Origin: Acidobacteriaceae bacterium | GTDB taxonomy: Bacteria > Acidobacteriota > Terriglobia > Terriglobales > Acidobacteriaceae | Assembly: GCA_030040425.1 (NCBI GenBank) | Contig: JASHTS010000128.1 | Span: 32,441-96,440, forward strand | Direction of reading: 5' to 3' | Length of the DNA: 64,000 nucleotides | Shown: positions 36,566 through 45,676 of the stretch, piece after piece | Numbering within the stretch: the stretch's first letter is position 1 | How the letters are laid out: every line of letters begins with the position of its first letter | Program-made: the position numbers and the translations under genes | The notes under the pieces: generated by a model | What the model saw: only the letters and a program-made list of their open reading frames with translations | Told to the model about the DNA's origin: nothing | Database searches by the model: none

Positions 36566-39500
36566 TTAAAAGGTGATCTTGCCGGAAACCTTCACTATTC
36601 TCGGGAAGTTGTACTGGGTGGGGTTGATGGTGCCGAAACCGCTCCAGCCGCTTCCCGGCGTGTAGACGGGAGGCCCATCTCCAGGATTGCTGTCCGGTCC
36701 GCCAAATTGCGGGGAGTTGAATGAATTGAACGCATCCAGGCGAAGAATGAAATTCATGCTCTCGTGAATCGGCGTGGTCTTCATCAAGGAAAGGTCAAAG
36801 TCCGGGACGGTGGGCTGGCGCACCGCGGTGTCTTGCGTGGGCAGAGTTTGCAGGCCCCAAGTGAATCCCTCATGACCCGGGATCTGAGTCCAGCAATTGC
36901 TGATGGTCGCGGCATCGTTCCTCAACCACTCCCCCTTTCCGGGTCCGTGCGCAGGGCGCAATTGGCTCAGCGGACAACTGTCCGCCCAACCCTGATTGAG
37001 CCCAACGGGCTGTCCACTCTGGACGGCGATCACGGAGCTGAGCGTCCAGCCGTTGATAAAGAATCCCAACGGCGCCGGCGAATTCGATAAGAACAGCGAA
37101 CCCCTGCCGAAAGGCAGGTCCCAGACCGGGGTGATCGACAGGATCTGATCGCGATCGGTAGAGGCGATAATGTGCGCCAAGCCAGTACTGATGCCGCCGG
37201 AGACAGGAGCTGCCGAACCCTGAAAGGGCCATCCAAATCCATAGTTCAGATTGTTGATGGTCTTTGACCAGGTATAGGCGGATTGGAAGAAGAGCCCACG
37301 GCTGCTTCCATAGATGTGACGGCTGACTTTGACTTCCAGGCCGTTATAGTAGTTCTTGCCGATCGGCAGGTTGTATTGTCCCACCAGGGCGGCGGTGGAC
37401 CCTGAGGAACAGTACTGGCTAAAAGGCGCCAGCAAATCGAGAGCCCATACGGTTGGGGACACTCCGCAGCCGCTCCCTCCCTGATATGCGGCGGCTACGT
37501 TGTAATAGGGATTGGGTACCTCCGCCGAAAACAGATTCGGGTTGGCGATGGCCGACTTCCACTCCGACAGGGTCGTATCGGCTGCGGACTTCCAAACAAA
37601 CACGCGGTTCTTGTAAGAGTAATTGGCCGCGTAACGGGCATCGACGACCAGCTTTCCCGGCAACTCGCGCTGGAAGCCGAAGGAAAAAACCTGCTCCCAG
37701 GGTATCTTGCGTTGCGGAAAATCGAAGGCAAGAAAGTCGTTTCCGACATTCGACAAAAGCCCTTGCGAACTGCCCGGAGGCACAATAAGACTCACGCCGG
37801 CGAAGGGAGTTCCCGACTGGAAGGTCGTGTTGGGCGTGATGCCGCTATCCGGGGAGGAGATGTAGGGCGTGGTTTCGGCGAAGCCACCGTTGCTGCCGCC
37901 TTCCAGGCCGGCGTTATAGACCCTGCCCCAACCGCCGCGGAGCACGGTCTTGGAGTTGAGGGCATAGGCAAACCCGGCGCGCGGGCCGATATTCGACCAA
38001 TCGGTGTAATAGGCATCGCGGGTCTGGCCGTTGACGCCGGGAAAGACCTGGCCGCCGAGCACCTGGGTCGGGGGAGTAATACCCGCAGCCTGCCAAGCGG
38101 CGATATTGCCGGCGTTGGCGATATTGGCCTGGAAGTTTGCATCGGTGGTAACTGGACTGACGCAGGTCAGGCACATGCCGGCATCGAGAGCGTTGTGCCG
38201 GTCGCGCAGGCCGCGCTGCACATCGTAGCGGATGCCAAGATTCAATGTCAGCTTCGAGGTTACCCGCCAATCATCCTGGAAATAAATGCCAAAGACCGGC
38301 TGGCCCTCTGCATTGGTGCCGAACCAGTCGATGCCCCCGCCGCTTGGATACCCCAGGTAAAAGTCTGCCAGAGAAGAACCGTTGCCCTCACTGCTATTAC
38401 AGGAGTTTCCGGTTGACCCCGGAACGCTGCCCCAGCAGCCGCTGTTCGAGGGATTGTACTGAGTGAACCCGGCATTGAACTGGAAGTCACCATTGGAGTG
38501 GCCGCCAAGGTTCCAATCGCCGTACGCGAAATGGGCAATCGTCCCGCCAATATGGAAGCTGTGCGATCCCTTGATCTTGGTGAGATCGACGTCAAGCTCG
38601 AGATTGGTGGTAGCGTCGGCCGCGTCGGTGTTGCCGAAGATCGTATAGTTCTGGCTGGTGCTATTGCCAAGTATACCGCCGGTATAAGAGCCGGAACTTT
38701 GACCGTTGTCGCTGACCTGGATTTCCGGAACGTTTTCAGAATCGGTGTTGCCCGGAAGCGGCATGGCGAGCCCGATGGTCGAAGGTTTTTGCGCGAGCGA
38801 CAAATTACCATCCGGCGCTACATCCTGGAAGCGGGAAAAGGAAACCTTGGCGTCGAGCAGAAATGTGGGCGAGAAGGTATGGGTGAAGTCCTGCCCCGCT
38901 GCCCAGTTCTCGCGAATCTGGCCGATATTTCCATTGGCGGCGAGTCCGGTGAGGCCGTTGGTGATACGGAATTCCTGGCCGGTCTGCCACTCGTAATAGC
39001 TATAGGTTTTGGTCTTTTCGCTGAGGTTGTAGTCTACGCGGACGGAGGGCTGGTAGTAGTGATAGAGGTCCGGCGCAGGCAGAAAGTAGTTATCGCCAGT
39101 CGCAAAATTCGAGGCGCTGGGGATATTCGGCATGGGAATATCCTTCAGAATCGCCGTCGCGGTGTTGTTTATCTGGCTTGCGGGAATGGTGTTGTTGGGG
39201 AATTGGGTTTGATAAAGATCGTTGCTATTGCTGCAAGTATCCGCTGTGGCGCCTTCGCTGGCGGGGCACGTCGCTGTGCCCGGCTCATAGATCGGAATTC
39301 CGGCGGGTTCGCCCGACGAGGGCCCAAAATGGGTGGGATCCATTGCGGAGACAAGGCCAAAATCCACGCCCGCGTTGCCGTTGTATCCCGGCCGCAGATA
39401 GGCCGGCGGTACGCTCATCGAGACTCCATGCGAGATTGCTTCGTTATACCCTTCGAATCCGAAGAAGAAGAAGAGCTTGTCTTTCTTGACTGGCCCGCCA

Positions 39501-40468
39501 ACGGTGGCGTCGTACTGGTTTTCAACGTATCCCTGGCGAGGAAGGCCGTAAAGGTTCTGATTGAATGTGTTAGCGTCCATGATCGTGCCCGAGTATTCCT
39601 CGAAGGCGTCGCCGTGGAAGCTGTTCCCGCCGCTCTTGGAGACGATGTTGACGGTCCCGCCCGATGTTCGGCTGTACTGGGCGTTGTAGTTGGTGGTCAT
39701 CACATTGACTTCACCGATGGTGTCGAGATTGGGCGCGACATTCCAGGCCCCGGCGTTCTGATTCAGGAAGCCGGTCTGCTGCGTGATATTGATGCCGTTG
39801 AGGGTGAACTGATTGAAAGATCCCCCGGCATCGCCATTCACAGAGCCGCCGCCAATGCTGTAATTATTCGTTACATCCCAGCCGCGGGTTCCGGAATTTC
39901 CGGAGGCTCCGAACTGGGTGGTCAGGAATTGGCTCCCGGGCGTGGTCCCGATCAGCATAAAAACCTGGCGTCCGTTGAGCGGGACTGCCTCCAGTTCCCG
40001 CTCCGGGATCAAATTATTGCCGGAACCGCTGGTCGTCTCTAGCTCCGGTGGAGCGGTCGTGACCATTACTTGCTCAGTTGTTGCGCCTACTTCCAATTTG
40101 AAGTTTTGCCCGAATCCCTGCGCCGCGAATAGGCGTACATTTTCTTGAATCGCGGTTTTGAATCCTTGCGCAGTGACGCTGACTGTATAGGTCCCCGGCA
40201 ACACATAGGGGATGTAGTAGGTTCCGTCCGCGGTCGTTTTGGCGGTGTAAGTCGTCTTGGATGCCGCCTCGACGGCCGTCACGGTGGCGTTTGCTATCCG
40301 CGCTCCCGACGGATCCGTTACGTTTCCCGAAAGGGTTGCGCGAAACTCCTGAGCCTGGACAGCAACAACCAGCGAGAGAATCAGGAACGCCAGAGAGAGC
40401 ACCCTCCGTGACAGTCTCCGGTGAAGATTGCTCATCCTTCGAAAATCACTTGTCCTCGTTTGTCTCAT
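36566..40468 (-). CDS. Oar-type TonB-dependent receptor (right operon)
   Basis: 1300 residues, ATG 40468 with GGAGG 7 nt upstream. Signal peptide RRVLSLAFLILSLVVAVQAQ, then a carboxypeptidase-regulatory-like domain (LSGNVTDPSGARIANATVTA), a plug region (VMVTTAPPELETTSGSGNN, VPLNGRQVFMLIGTTPGSQF) and a large beta-barrel ending RIVKVSGKITF with a terminal Phe. It heads the operon receptor-GH38-GH92; the gap to GH38 is 142 nt. No SusD-like lipoprotein gene is nearby. It should import mannose-containing oligosaccharides; the substrate is inferred from the downstream mannosidases. Confidence 0.9.
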   Translation of the reverse strand: MRQTRTSDFRRMSNLHRRLSRRVLSLAFLILSLVVAVQAQEFRATLSGNVTDPSGARIANATVTAVEAASKTTYTAKTTADGTYYIPYVLPGTYTVSVTAQGFKTAIQENVRLFAAQGFGQNFKLEVGATTEQVMVTTAPPELETTSGSGNNLIPERELEAVPLNGRQVFMLIGTTPGSQFLTTQFGASGNSGTRGWDVTNNYSIGGGSVNGDAGGSFNQFTLNGINITQQTGFLNQNAGAWNVAPNLDTIGEVNVMTTNYNAQYSRTSGGTVNIVSKSGGNSFHGDAFEEYSGTIMDANTFNQNLYGLPRQGYVENQYDATVGGPVKKDKLFFFFGFEGYNEAISHGVSMSVPPAYLRPGYNGNAGVDFGLVSAMDPTHFGPSSGEPAGIPIYEPGTATCPASEGATADTCSNSNDLYQTQFPNNTIPASQINNTATAILKDIPMPNIPSASNFATGDNYFLPAPDLYHYYQPSVRVDYNLSEKTKTYSYYEWQTGQEFRITNGLTGLAANGNIGQIRENWAAGQDFTHTFSPTFLLDAKVSFSRFQDVAPDGNLSLAQKPSTIGLAMPLPGNTDSENVPEIQVSDNGQSSGSYTGGILGNSTSQNYTIFGNTDAADATTNLELDVDLTKIKGSHSFHIGGTIAHFAYGDWNLGGHSNGDFQFNAGFTQYNPSNSGCWGSVPGSTGNSCNSSEGNGSSLADFYLGYPSGGGIDWFGTNAEGQPVFGIYFQDDWRVTSKLTLNLGIRYDVQRGLRDRHNALDAGMCLTCVSPVTTDANFQANIANAGNIAAWQAAGITPPTQVLGGQVFPGVNGQTRDAYYTDWSNIGPRAGFAYALNSKTVLRGGWGRVYNAGLEGGSNGGFAETTPYISSPDSGITPNTTFQSGTPFAGVSLIVPPGSSQGLLSNVGNDFLAFDFPQRKIPWEQVFSFGFQRELPGKLVVDARYAANYSYKNRVFVWKSAADTTLSEWKSAIANPNLFSAEVPNPYYNVAAAYQGGSGCGVSPTVWALDLLAPFSQYCSSGSTAALVGQYNLPIGKNYYNGLEVKVSRHIYGSSRGLFFQSAYTWSKTINNLNYGFGWPFQGSAAPVSGGISTGLAHIIASTDRDQILSITPVWDLPFGRGSLFLSNSPAPLGFFINGWTLSSVIAVQSGQPVGLNQGWADSCPLSQLRPAHGPGKGEWLRNDAATISNCWTQIPGHEGFTWGLQTLPTQDTAVRQPTVPDFDLSLMKTTPIHESMNFILRLDAFNSFNSPQFGGPDSNPGDGPPVYTPGSGWSGFGTINPTQYNFPRIVKVSGKITF

Positions 40469-40776
40469 ATGGAACCTCCAAAAGAAGTGCTTTCATTTCT
40501 TGCGTTGCGCCCACGGCAGCACGAGAGGCACGCCTTCTATTTACGGGATGAGACGATAGCGGCGAGAAGACAGGTATGTAGTGATCGGTTGTGAAAACGT
40601 TGTGAAATTTTTATGAGTCAACGTAACTAATCTAGAATCAACTAGATGTAAAGATACCCTCGGGCGGCGAGAAGAAGGCATTGCGCGCCTCGGACGCGCA
40701 GAATCACACGCTGAATGGGGAATCGATGGTCCCTTCGGGAAGCACGGCCCGCCCGGTTGCCACAGATTTCCAATCC
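40469..40776 (-). promoter_or_regulatory. upstream region of the right receptor gene, with direct and inverted repeats
   Basis: About 308 bases between the winged-helix/TPR gene and the receptor gene. GTTGTGAAA occurs at 40587-40595 and again at 40598-40606, an 11-bp period typical of tandem sites for OmpR-type winged-helix proteins. An inverted repeat TCTAG-N6-CTAGA lies at 40631-40646. The adjacent upstream gene encodes such a winged-helix protein, so these are candidate operators. The -10/-35 boxes are not assigned. Confidence 0.5.
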
Positions 40777-43212
40777 TTACCGGGAGGCTGTCTCAAACCC
40801 CAACCCCTCCCGAGCCTTTAAAACCGGAGGGCTGTCTTGATCGGCCGTGGGATTGGCCTGAAGAAAATGCTGGAACGCAGCGGCAGCTTCCTGCTGGCGA
40901 TGAAGTTTCTGATAGGCCTGGGCGAGATGAAACCAGGCCAGGGGATAATTTGGATTGAGCTTGAGAATGCGCTCGTACTCTACGACGGCTTCAGCGTTCA
41001 TGCCCAGGGCCAGGTATGCGTTGGCCAGGCAGTCTTCATGCGAGTCAATACTCGAGGACGGCGGCAGGTGTTCGAGCGCCGATTTGAAATCGCCCAACGC
41101 CCCCTGCGCATCGCCGTTCTGCAACTCGATCGTGGCGCGGTAATAAAACTCGGTGCGCAAATCGCGGGGTGCGCCGCGCTCCGGATCGGGTAAGTGCTCG
41201 AAGAGAGTGGGTTCGAGTGCTGCGGCCCGCAGATTCCGATGTCTTGCGAGGGCGATCTCCACGGCATTCCAAACGGCGTAGCGGTTATAACGAATTTCAG
41301 CCGCGGCTGCTGCCTCAGCCTCGGGGAACTTGTTTACGGCCAGATATGTGGTTGCGATGTCGCCGTAGCCCAGCGCTTTCGCGTTGCTGGATGCGGTGAC
41401 ATCAATATAACGGCGATACTCATGCAGCGCATCCTGATATCGGCACATCTGATAAAAGGTGTCCCCGAGATGCACGATGGCGGGCTCGAATTCCGGGTCG
41501 AGCGCCAGAGCCTGGTTGTATTCGCCGAGTGCGGCCTGGTATTGACCAGCTTGCTGATAAGCCATGCCAAGACTGTCGTGCGCATTGGGGTCCTCCGGCG
41601 TCAGCGCCACATATTGCCGATAGGCGCTGATGGCTTCCGGATAGCGATCCAAACTCATCAGCATCAATCCGAGCGAGTTGTAAAGTTCCTGGTCGTCGGG
41701 ATGCTGCGCAATGGCACTTTGGACCATGGAGGCTGCCTCTTTCACACGCTCCTGGCTGCGCAGCAAACGGGCGAGTTCGCAGGTTGCCTCAGTCTCTTCC
41801 GGGTATTGCAACGTAATCTGCTGCAGAACTCCGCTCGCCGCGTCATAATCGGAACGCGAGATGGCAAACCAGGCATCGATGTAGAGCCGGTTCAGGGTTG
41901 GCAGGGAGGAGGAAAGGCGCAGCGCTTCCTCCAGATAGGGTCGTCCAGTTCCAGGCTGAAAGTCCCGCACCGTGTACACATATCCGATTCGTGCATAAGC
42001 CATGGCAAAGCGAGGATCGATGTGGATGGCCTTCTTGAAAAGATCAATGGCCTGAGGGTCCTGCCATTGCTCGGCCTTCTCCATTCCCAGCGAATAATAG
42101 CGATAGGCATCGACGTTGCCGGTCATCACATTGGCGAGTTGGGGCGGTTCGTCGCCTGAAAAGCCCAGACGACGGGCAATACCGGTGGAGAGCCAAGCGG
42201 CCTCGGAAACGATCTCACGAGGATCAGTGAGCGAGGCGTTGTCGGAGGCCACCAGCCGGCCGTCGCGGCCGTCGCGTATGTCGACGGAGAAGATCACCTG
42301 CGGACCTGAAGAAGAGATTGTTCCTTCGACAAAGTCCGTGGCATGGACAGAGCCGGCAATGGCCAAGGCTGCTCCCAGGGGAAGAGAGGCAGCGGGGCTT
42401 GTATCCCCCATGAGCGAGTGCATTTTCGTACGGCTCAGCACATTCCACTTGCCCCGGTTCTCCAGGTCCGTCACGATCAAATCGGAAAGGCCTTCGCGCA
42501 GCCAGTTCATATCAGGGTTGCCGGTTGCATTGGCCAAAGGGAAAACAACCAGCGTGGGCGGACCGGAAGCGCTGGGCTGTGCTCTAGGCGGATCCTGGTT
42601 AAGCGGCTCATCCCCGAAAAGAAAGAGCAGCGGTATAGCAACCATCGCGGCGGAAGTCAGCCACGCAGGCAAGGTACGCTTCCTTCCGCGCAGCAGCCCG
42701 TCCGCCGCGGTTCCCGCCCGATGTGAAATCAGCGGCGTTGTTTCGGCATTCGACTCGGCGTTTGCCTGCAGGCGAGAGTTTCCTCTCGGTCGTACTCCCG
42801 GGCCGGGGATTCTGGGCTGTTCGGTCTCTTGCGTTGACGCCGCGCCAGCCGTCTCAGTCCAATGCGTGGCTGCGCGGACGATCGTTACCGGAGCGATAAG
42901 GCGGTAGCCGACCTTGGCGACCGTTTTGATGTAGCGGGGGTTATGCGGATCGTCGCCAAGATCCCGCCGGATATCGGCAATACACTGCACCAGGGCGTTA
43001 TCGGTGACGGCAGTCTCGGTCCAGATGGCTGACACCAACTCGTCTTTTGTGAGGAGCGTCTCAGGGTGCTCTGCAAAGTAGCACAGCACCTGAAAGCTCT
43101 GATACCGCAGGGAAAGCTCTTGGCCCGCGCGTAACAGGCAGCCTCTCGTGAGGTCGATCTCAAAATCGCCAAAATGGTATCCAGTGACTACCGACTCTGC
43201 TGTGGCCGCCAC
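40777..43212 (-). CDS. CadC-like winged-helix regulator with transmembrane helix and TPR domain
   Basis: 811 residues, GTG start 43212 with GAGGGG 7 nt upstream. Residues 12-110 are an OmpR/CadC-type winged helix (YQSFQVLCYFAEHPETLLTK, then VQCIADIRRDLGDDPHNPRYI and VAKVGYRL). A transmembrane helix follows at about 182-200 (PAWLTSAAMVAIPLLFLF). The extracytoplasmic half has a TolB-like/adenylate-cyclase-like segment (LVVFPLANATGNPDMNWLRE) and at least seven TPR units such as AISAYRQYVALTPEDPNAHD and ALGEYNQALALDPEFEPAIV. It is a membrane-tethered transcription factor; the nearby receptor operon is its likely target by position. Confidence 0.85.
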   Translation of the reverse strand: MAATAESVVTGYHFGDFEIDLTRGCLLRAGQELSLRYQSFQVLCYFAEHPETLLTKDELVSAIWTETAVTDNALVQCIADIRRDLGDDPHNPRYIKTVAKVGYRLIAPVTIVRAATHWTETAGAASTQETEQPRIPGPGVRPRGNSRLQANAESNAETTPLISHRAGTAADGLLRGRKRTLPAWLTSAAMVAIPLLFLFGDEPLNQDPPRAQPSASGPPTLVVFPLANATGNPDMNWLREGLSDLIVTDLENRGKWNVLSRTKMHSLMGDTSPAASLPLGAALAIAGSVHATDFVEGTISSSGPQVIFSVDIRDGRDGRLVASDNASLTDPREIVSEAAWLSTGIARRLGFSGDEPPQLANVMTGNVDAYRYYSLGMEKAEQWQDPQAIDLFKKAIHIDPRFAMAYARIGYVYTVRDFQPGTGRPYLEEALRLSSSLPTLNRLYIDAWFAISRSDYDAASGVLQQITLQYPEETEATCELARLLRSQERVKEAASMVQSAIAQHPDDQELYNSLGLMLMSLDRYPEAISAYRQYVALTPEDPNAHDSLGMAYQQAGQYQAALGEYNQALALDPEFEPAIVHLGDTFYQMCRYQDALHEYRRYIDVTASSNAKALGYGDIATTYLAVNKFPEAEAAAAAEIRYNRYAVWNAVEIALARHRNLRAAALEPTLFEHLPDPERGAPRDLRTEFYYRATIELQNGDAQGALGDFKSALEHLPPSSSIDSHEDCLANAYLALGMNAEAVVEYERILKLNPNYPLAWFHLAQAYQKLHRQQEAAAAFQHFLQANPTADQDSPPVLKAREGLGFETASR

Positions 43213-43858
43213 GGTCGCACCCCTCTACAGGTGAGAGTCCAGTCGATTAATGATAAGAATAGCGCAAAAGTGGGACCGAGCAAGAGGTTGCGCGTCGAAG
43301 ATCATCCGCGCTCCGGGCAGGAGCGTTTGCTTCCCCTTGGTGAAATTCCTGCCGGGGCGCGAGTAACTTCCATCATTCAGTGCACATGGAGTTCGCGGCT
43401 TCCTTGCCGATTTTCCGATCAGTGGAAATCCAATGCGGGGGAGCCCCACGATGTTGTTAAAACTCCGCGGCTCGAGAGGTGCCGCGAGCCGGCTGCTTTT
43501 GGGCGCGCGAAAGCGAGCTCACGACGATTCTTCGCGAACTTCGTCAGGCGCCGGTCACTCGTCAATTAATTGTGGGTACAATCGGAAGCGTCTGCCCTGG
43601 GCGCCCGCATGCGCGCGATCGCCATTTTCTCCGCTTCGCCCCTGCCCAAGGGCGTACGGCCCTCACAGCGGCTCTGGGCGGCCCTTTTCCGCATTCCTGC
43701 TGCACGAAGCTGCAGAGCAATCTGCCACCTATTAGCGAACCAACCAAGAGGAGCACATGAGAAGAAGCCCTGAAGCCTTGAGCGGCCTCATTTCCAGGAG
43801 TACCGACCGATCGATCTTCGCAGGGGACCGCTGCTGCCCATCGTCCCTGCCGATGCGC
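43213..43858. other. intergenic region without a supported gene
   Basis: About 650 bases upstream of the winged-helix/TPR gene. Frames on both strands are short and unlike known families. It contains one hairpin (43468-43491, listed separately). The promoter of the winged-helix gene should lie in the left part. Confidence 0.5.
43468..43491. other. GC-rich hairpin (7-bp perfect stem)
   Basis: CGGCTCG (43468-43474) and CGAGCCG (43485-43491) form a perfect stem around a 10-nt loop. A TTTT run follows nearby on the plus strand, but not directly after the stem, so a terminator role is weak. Confidence 0.3.
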
Positions 43859-44035
43859 TCAGAGTGGCCGCTGCATCGCCCCTTTCGACCCGTGACGACG
43901 AATGGCGGCGATGATCCCAAAGACAAAGAAACCAGCAAGGAATATGGTTCCGCTCATCGCCTCGATCAGCGGAGCTTTCATGGACATAAGCAGCACTACG
44001 GCCATCATCAATACAACCAGAGCTGCAATTTTCAT
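43859..44035 (-). CDS. 58-residue single- or double-pass small membrane protein
   Basis: A complete frame of 58 codons on the minus strand from ATG 44035 to TGA 43859. AGGAGG sits 7 nt upstream of the ATG, a very strong ribosome site. The protein has two hydrophobic segments, IAALVVLMMAVVLLMSM (residues 3-19) and GTIFLAGFFVFGIIAAI (29-45), then a basic tail (RRHGSKGAMQRPL). The topology would place both ends on one side of the membrane, with the basic tail probably cytoplasmic. I do not recognise the family. Its length makes it easily missed by standard gene calling. Confidence 0.65.
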   Translation of the reverse strand: MKIAALVVLMMAVVLLMSMKAPLIEAMSGTIFLAGFFVFGIIAAIRRHGSKGAMQRPL

Positions 44036-44421
44036 ACAGTATCCTCCTGAGCATTCGAATGCGAGTTCGCGTGGAACGAACCTTCTTGCGGGGTGGGGAT
44101 CAGGTTGGAAATGGGCTCGCTGTTCGGAGGAATTCTACGCCCAATGGCAGACAGGCGTCCAAGGAAAATGGGCACTGCGCAGCCTTGAACACCAGATGAT
44201 TCCGGAGACTCAGATATGCCGGCCCGCGCATCCATACATAAGCGCCCCGCCAAGTGGTCTGCTTCCGGAAGGCCCTGATGCTCCAGTCTCCTTGGCTGCC
44301 TCTGTTTGTCGCATCGAATCGCGTTTGCACCCGCAGACAACTTAAGCGCCGAATTTCTTCTCGAAGGTGAATGGAATCCTACCCGCGCCAAGGCCGGGCC
44401 TAGCCTTAAACGGAGTTAATC
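44036..44421. other. intergenic region without a supported gene
   Basis: About 386 bases between the divergent small membrane protein gene and the lactonase-like gene, so it should hold promoters for both. A weak inverted repeat (AAGGC at 44390-44394, GCCTT at 44403-44407) lies close to the lactonase-like start. Nothing else was assigned. Confidence 0.45.
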
Positions 44422-45609
44422 ATGCATATAAAGAAGCTGATCGTGTGTCTGAGCGCCGTTGTGTTTGCAGTTGCCGCATTCACCCAGGCAGAAGATTCGG
44501 AATCGTCAACCAATCCCTCGCCCGTCGCGTATATTTATGTCGCCCATACTCCACACAACAGCAACACGAACGAGATTCTCGGCTTTTCCGTCGCGGCCGA
44601 TGGACGGCTCACGCCGCTCACCGGCTCACCTTTCATGGAAGATGTCACATCCATGGCTGTTGACGGCTCGCACCTGGTTGCGGCCAGCCGCTCCACTCCG
44701 GAGGTAAACACCTATGCCATCCAGCACGATGGCGCGCTCACCTTTCTGGCATCCACCGATTACAGCCAGTACAACAGCTCGTCCGACGATTGCGGCGACG
44801 CCGGCCAGATCTTCTTCGATCACACCGGCGATGATCTGTACATCCAGGAGTTCAACGGAAGCAGCGCCTGCGCCAATACCGTGGTGGCCTCTTTCAAATT
44901 AAATAAATCCAGCGGCGATCTCAAATACCTGGGAACGGATGTCACCGGCGTGTTTCCCGGCGAGAATATGGCCGCCTCTTTCACCGGCAACAATCTCTAC
45001 GCTTACAGCGCAGTCAACTCCGACTGCATGTACTACGACATCTATGGCTATCTCCGCACGAGCAGCGGCGATCTCAAAAGCCTGAACTTCAGCCACAATC
45101 TTCCTGAGCCGCGCTCGGGGGTGAGCCGCTACGTTCCCAACCTCGCGGCCACCGATCCTGCCAATCACGTCGCGTTCACTGAGCAGCCCGCCAAACCTCC
45201 GGCGTGCGCTTCGGGTCCGCTACAGCTCGCCACGTACACGATCGACTCCAAGGGAAACCTGACCACCGCGAGCACCTACAAGAACATGCCCGACACAAAG
45301 ATCGCCGACGCCTACGATATGAAGATGTCGCCCTCAGGCAAGGTGCTCGCCCTCGCCGGCCAGCAGGGGTTGCAGGTCTTTCACTTCAATGGGGCCGAGC
45401 CCATCACCAAAGACACGGGACTGCTGACCACCGACCCCGTGACGCAGATGTTCTGGGACAACTGCAACCATCTTTATGCCATCAGCCCGTCAACGGGAAA
45501 GCTGCGCATCTACACAATTACGCCGACAGGATTCGCGGAGGCGCCCGGCTCGCCGGTGGCCATCGCCAGCCCGGTCGATCTTGCCGTGCAGCCCTATCCG
45601 CTGCCCTGA
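44422..45609 (+). CDS. secreted beta-propeller protein, lactonase-like
   Basis: 395 residues, ATG 44422 with CGGAG upstream. A signal peptide (IVCLSAVVFAVAAFTQA) precedes repeated blades of the type IYVAHTPHNSNTNEILGFSV, TYAIQHDGALTFLASTDY and YTIDSKGNLTTASTYKN, like the seven-bladed lactonase (YncE/6-phosphogluconolactonase) fold. Several Cys residues (SSDDCGDAG, SACANT, SDCMYY, PACAS, DNCNH) could form disulfides outside the cytoplasm. Enzymatic activity is not certain; many such acidobacterial proteins have unknown roles. Confidence 0.75.
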   Translation: MHIKKLIVCLSAVVFAVAAFTQAEDSESSTNPSPVAYIYVAHTPHNSNTNEILGFSVAADGRLTPLTGSPFMEDVTSMAVDGSHLVAASRSTPEVNTYAIQHDGALTFLASTDYSQYNSSSDDCGDAGQIFFDHTGDDLYIQEFNGSSACANTVVASFKLNKSSGDLKYLGTDVTGVFPGENMAASFTGNNLYAYSAVNSDCMYYDIYGYLRTSSGDLKSLNFSHNLPEPRSGVSRYVPNLAATDPANHVAFTEQPAKPPACASGPLQLATYTIDSKGNLTTASTYKNMPDTKIADAYDMKMSPSGKVLALAGQQGLQVFHFNGAEPITKDTGLLTTDPVTQMFWDNCNHLYAISPSTGKLRIYTITPTGFAEAPGSPVAIASPVDLAVQPYPLP

Positions 45610-45612
45610 GTG

Positions 45613-45651
45613 CCGCTCCTCGGGCCAGGTTAACTGACCACCCAGGAGCGG
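45613..45651. terminator. strong hairpin between convergent genes
   Basis: CCGCTCCT (45613-45620) pairs perfectly with AGGAGCGG (45644-45651), and an inner GGTTA/TGACC-type pairing may extend it. It lies between the convergent lactonase-like and TIGR03435 genes. It lacks a T-run, so it may act as a mRNA 3' end or a rho-linked terminator. Confidence 0.5.
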
Positions 45652-45676
45652 AGCGCGATGATCATGCCGCGCGATG

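Noticed and set aside
38498..40042. 514-codon plus-strand frame opposite the right TonB receptor
   Set aside because: Antisense shadow; the receptor frame has signal peptide, regulatory-like domain and barrel.
18857..43212. SusD-like partner for the TonB receptors
   Set aside because: No gene in this region has a lipoprotein signal followed by a SusD-type TPR fold; the TPR protein at 27990 is a standard TPR array.
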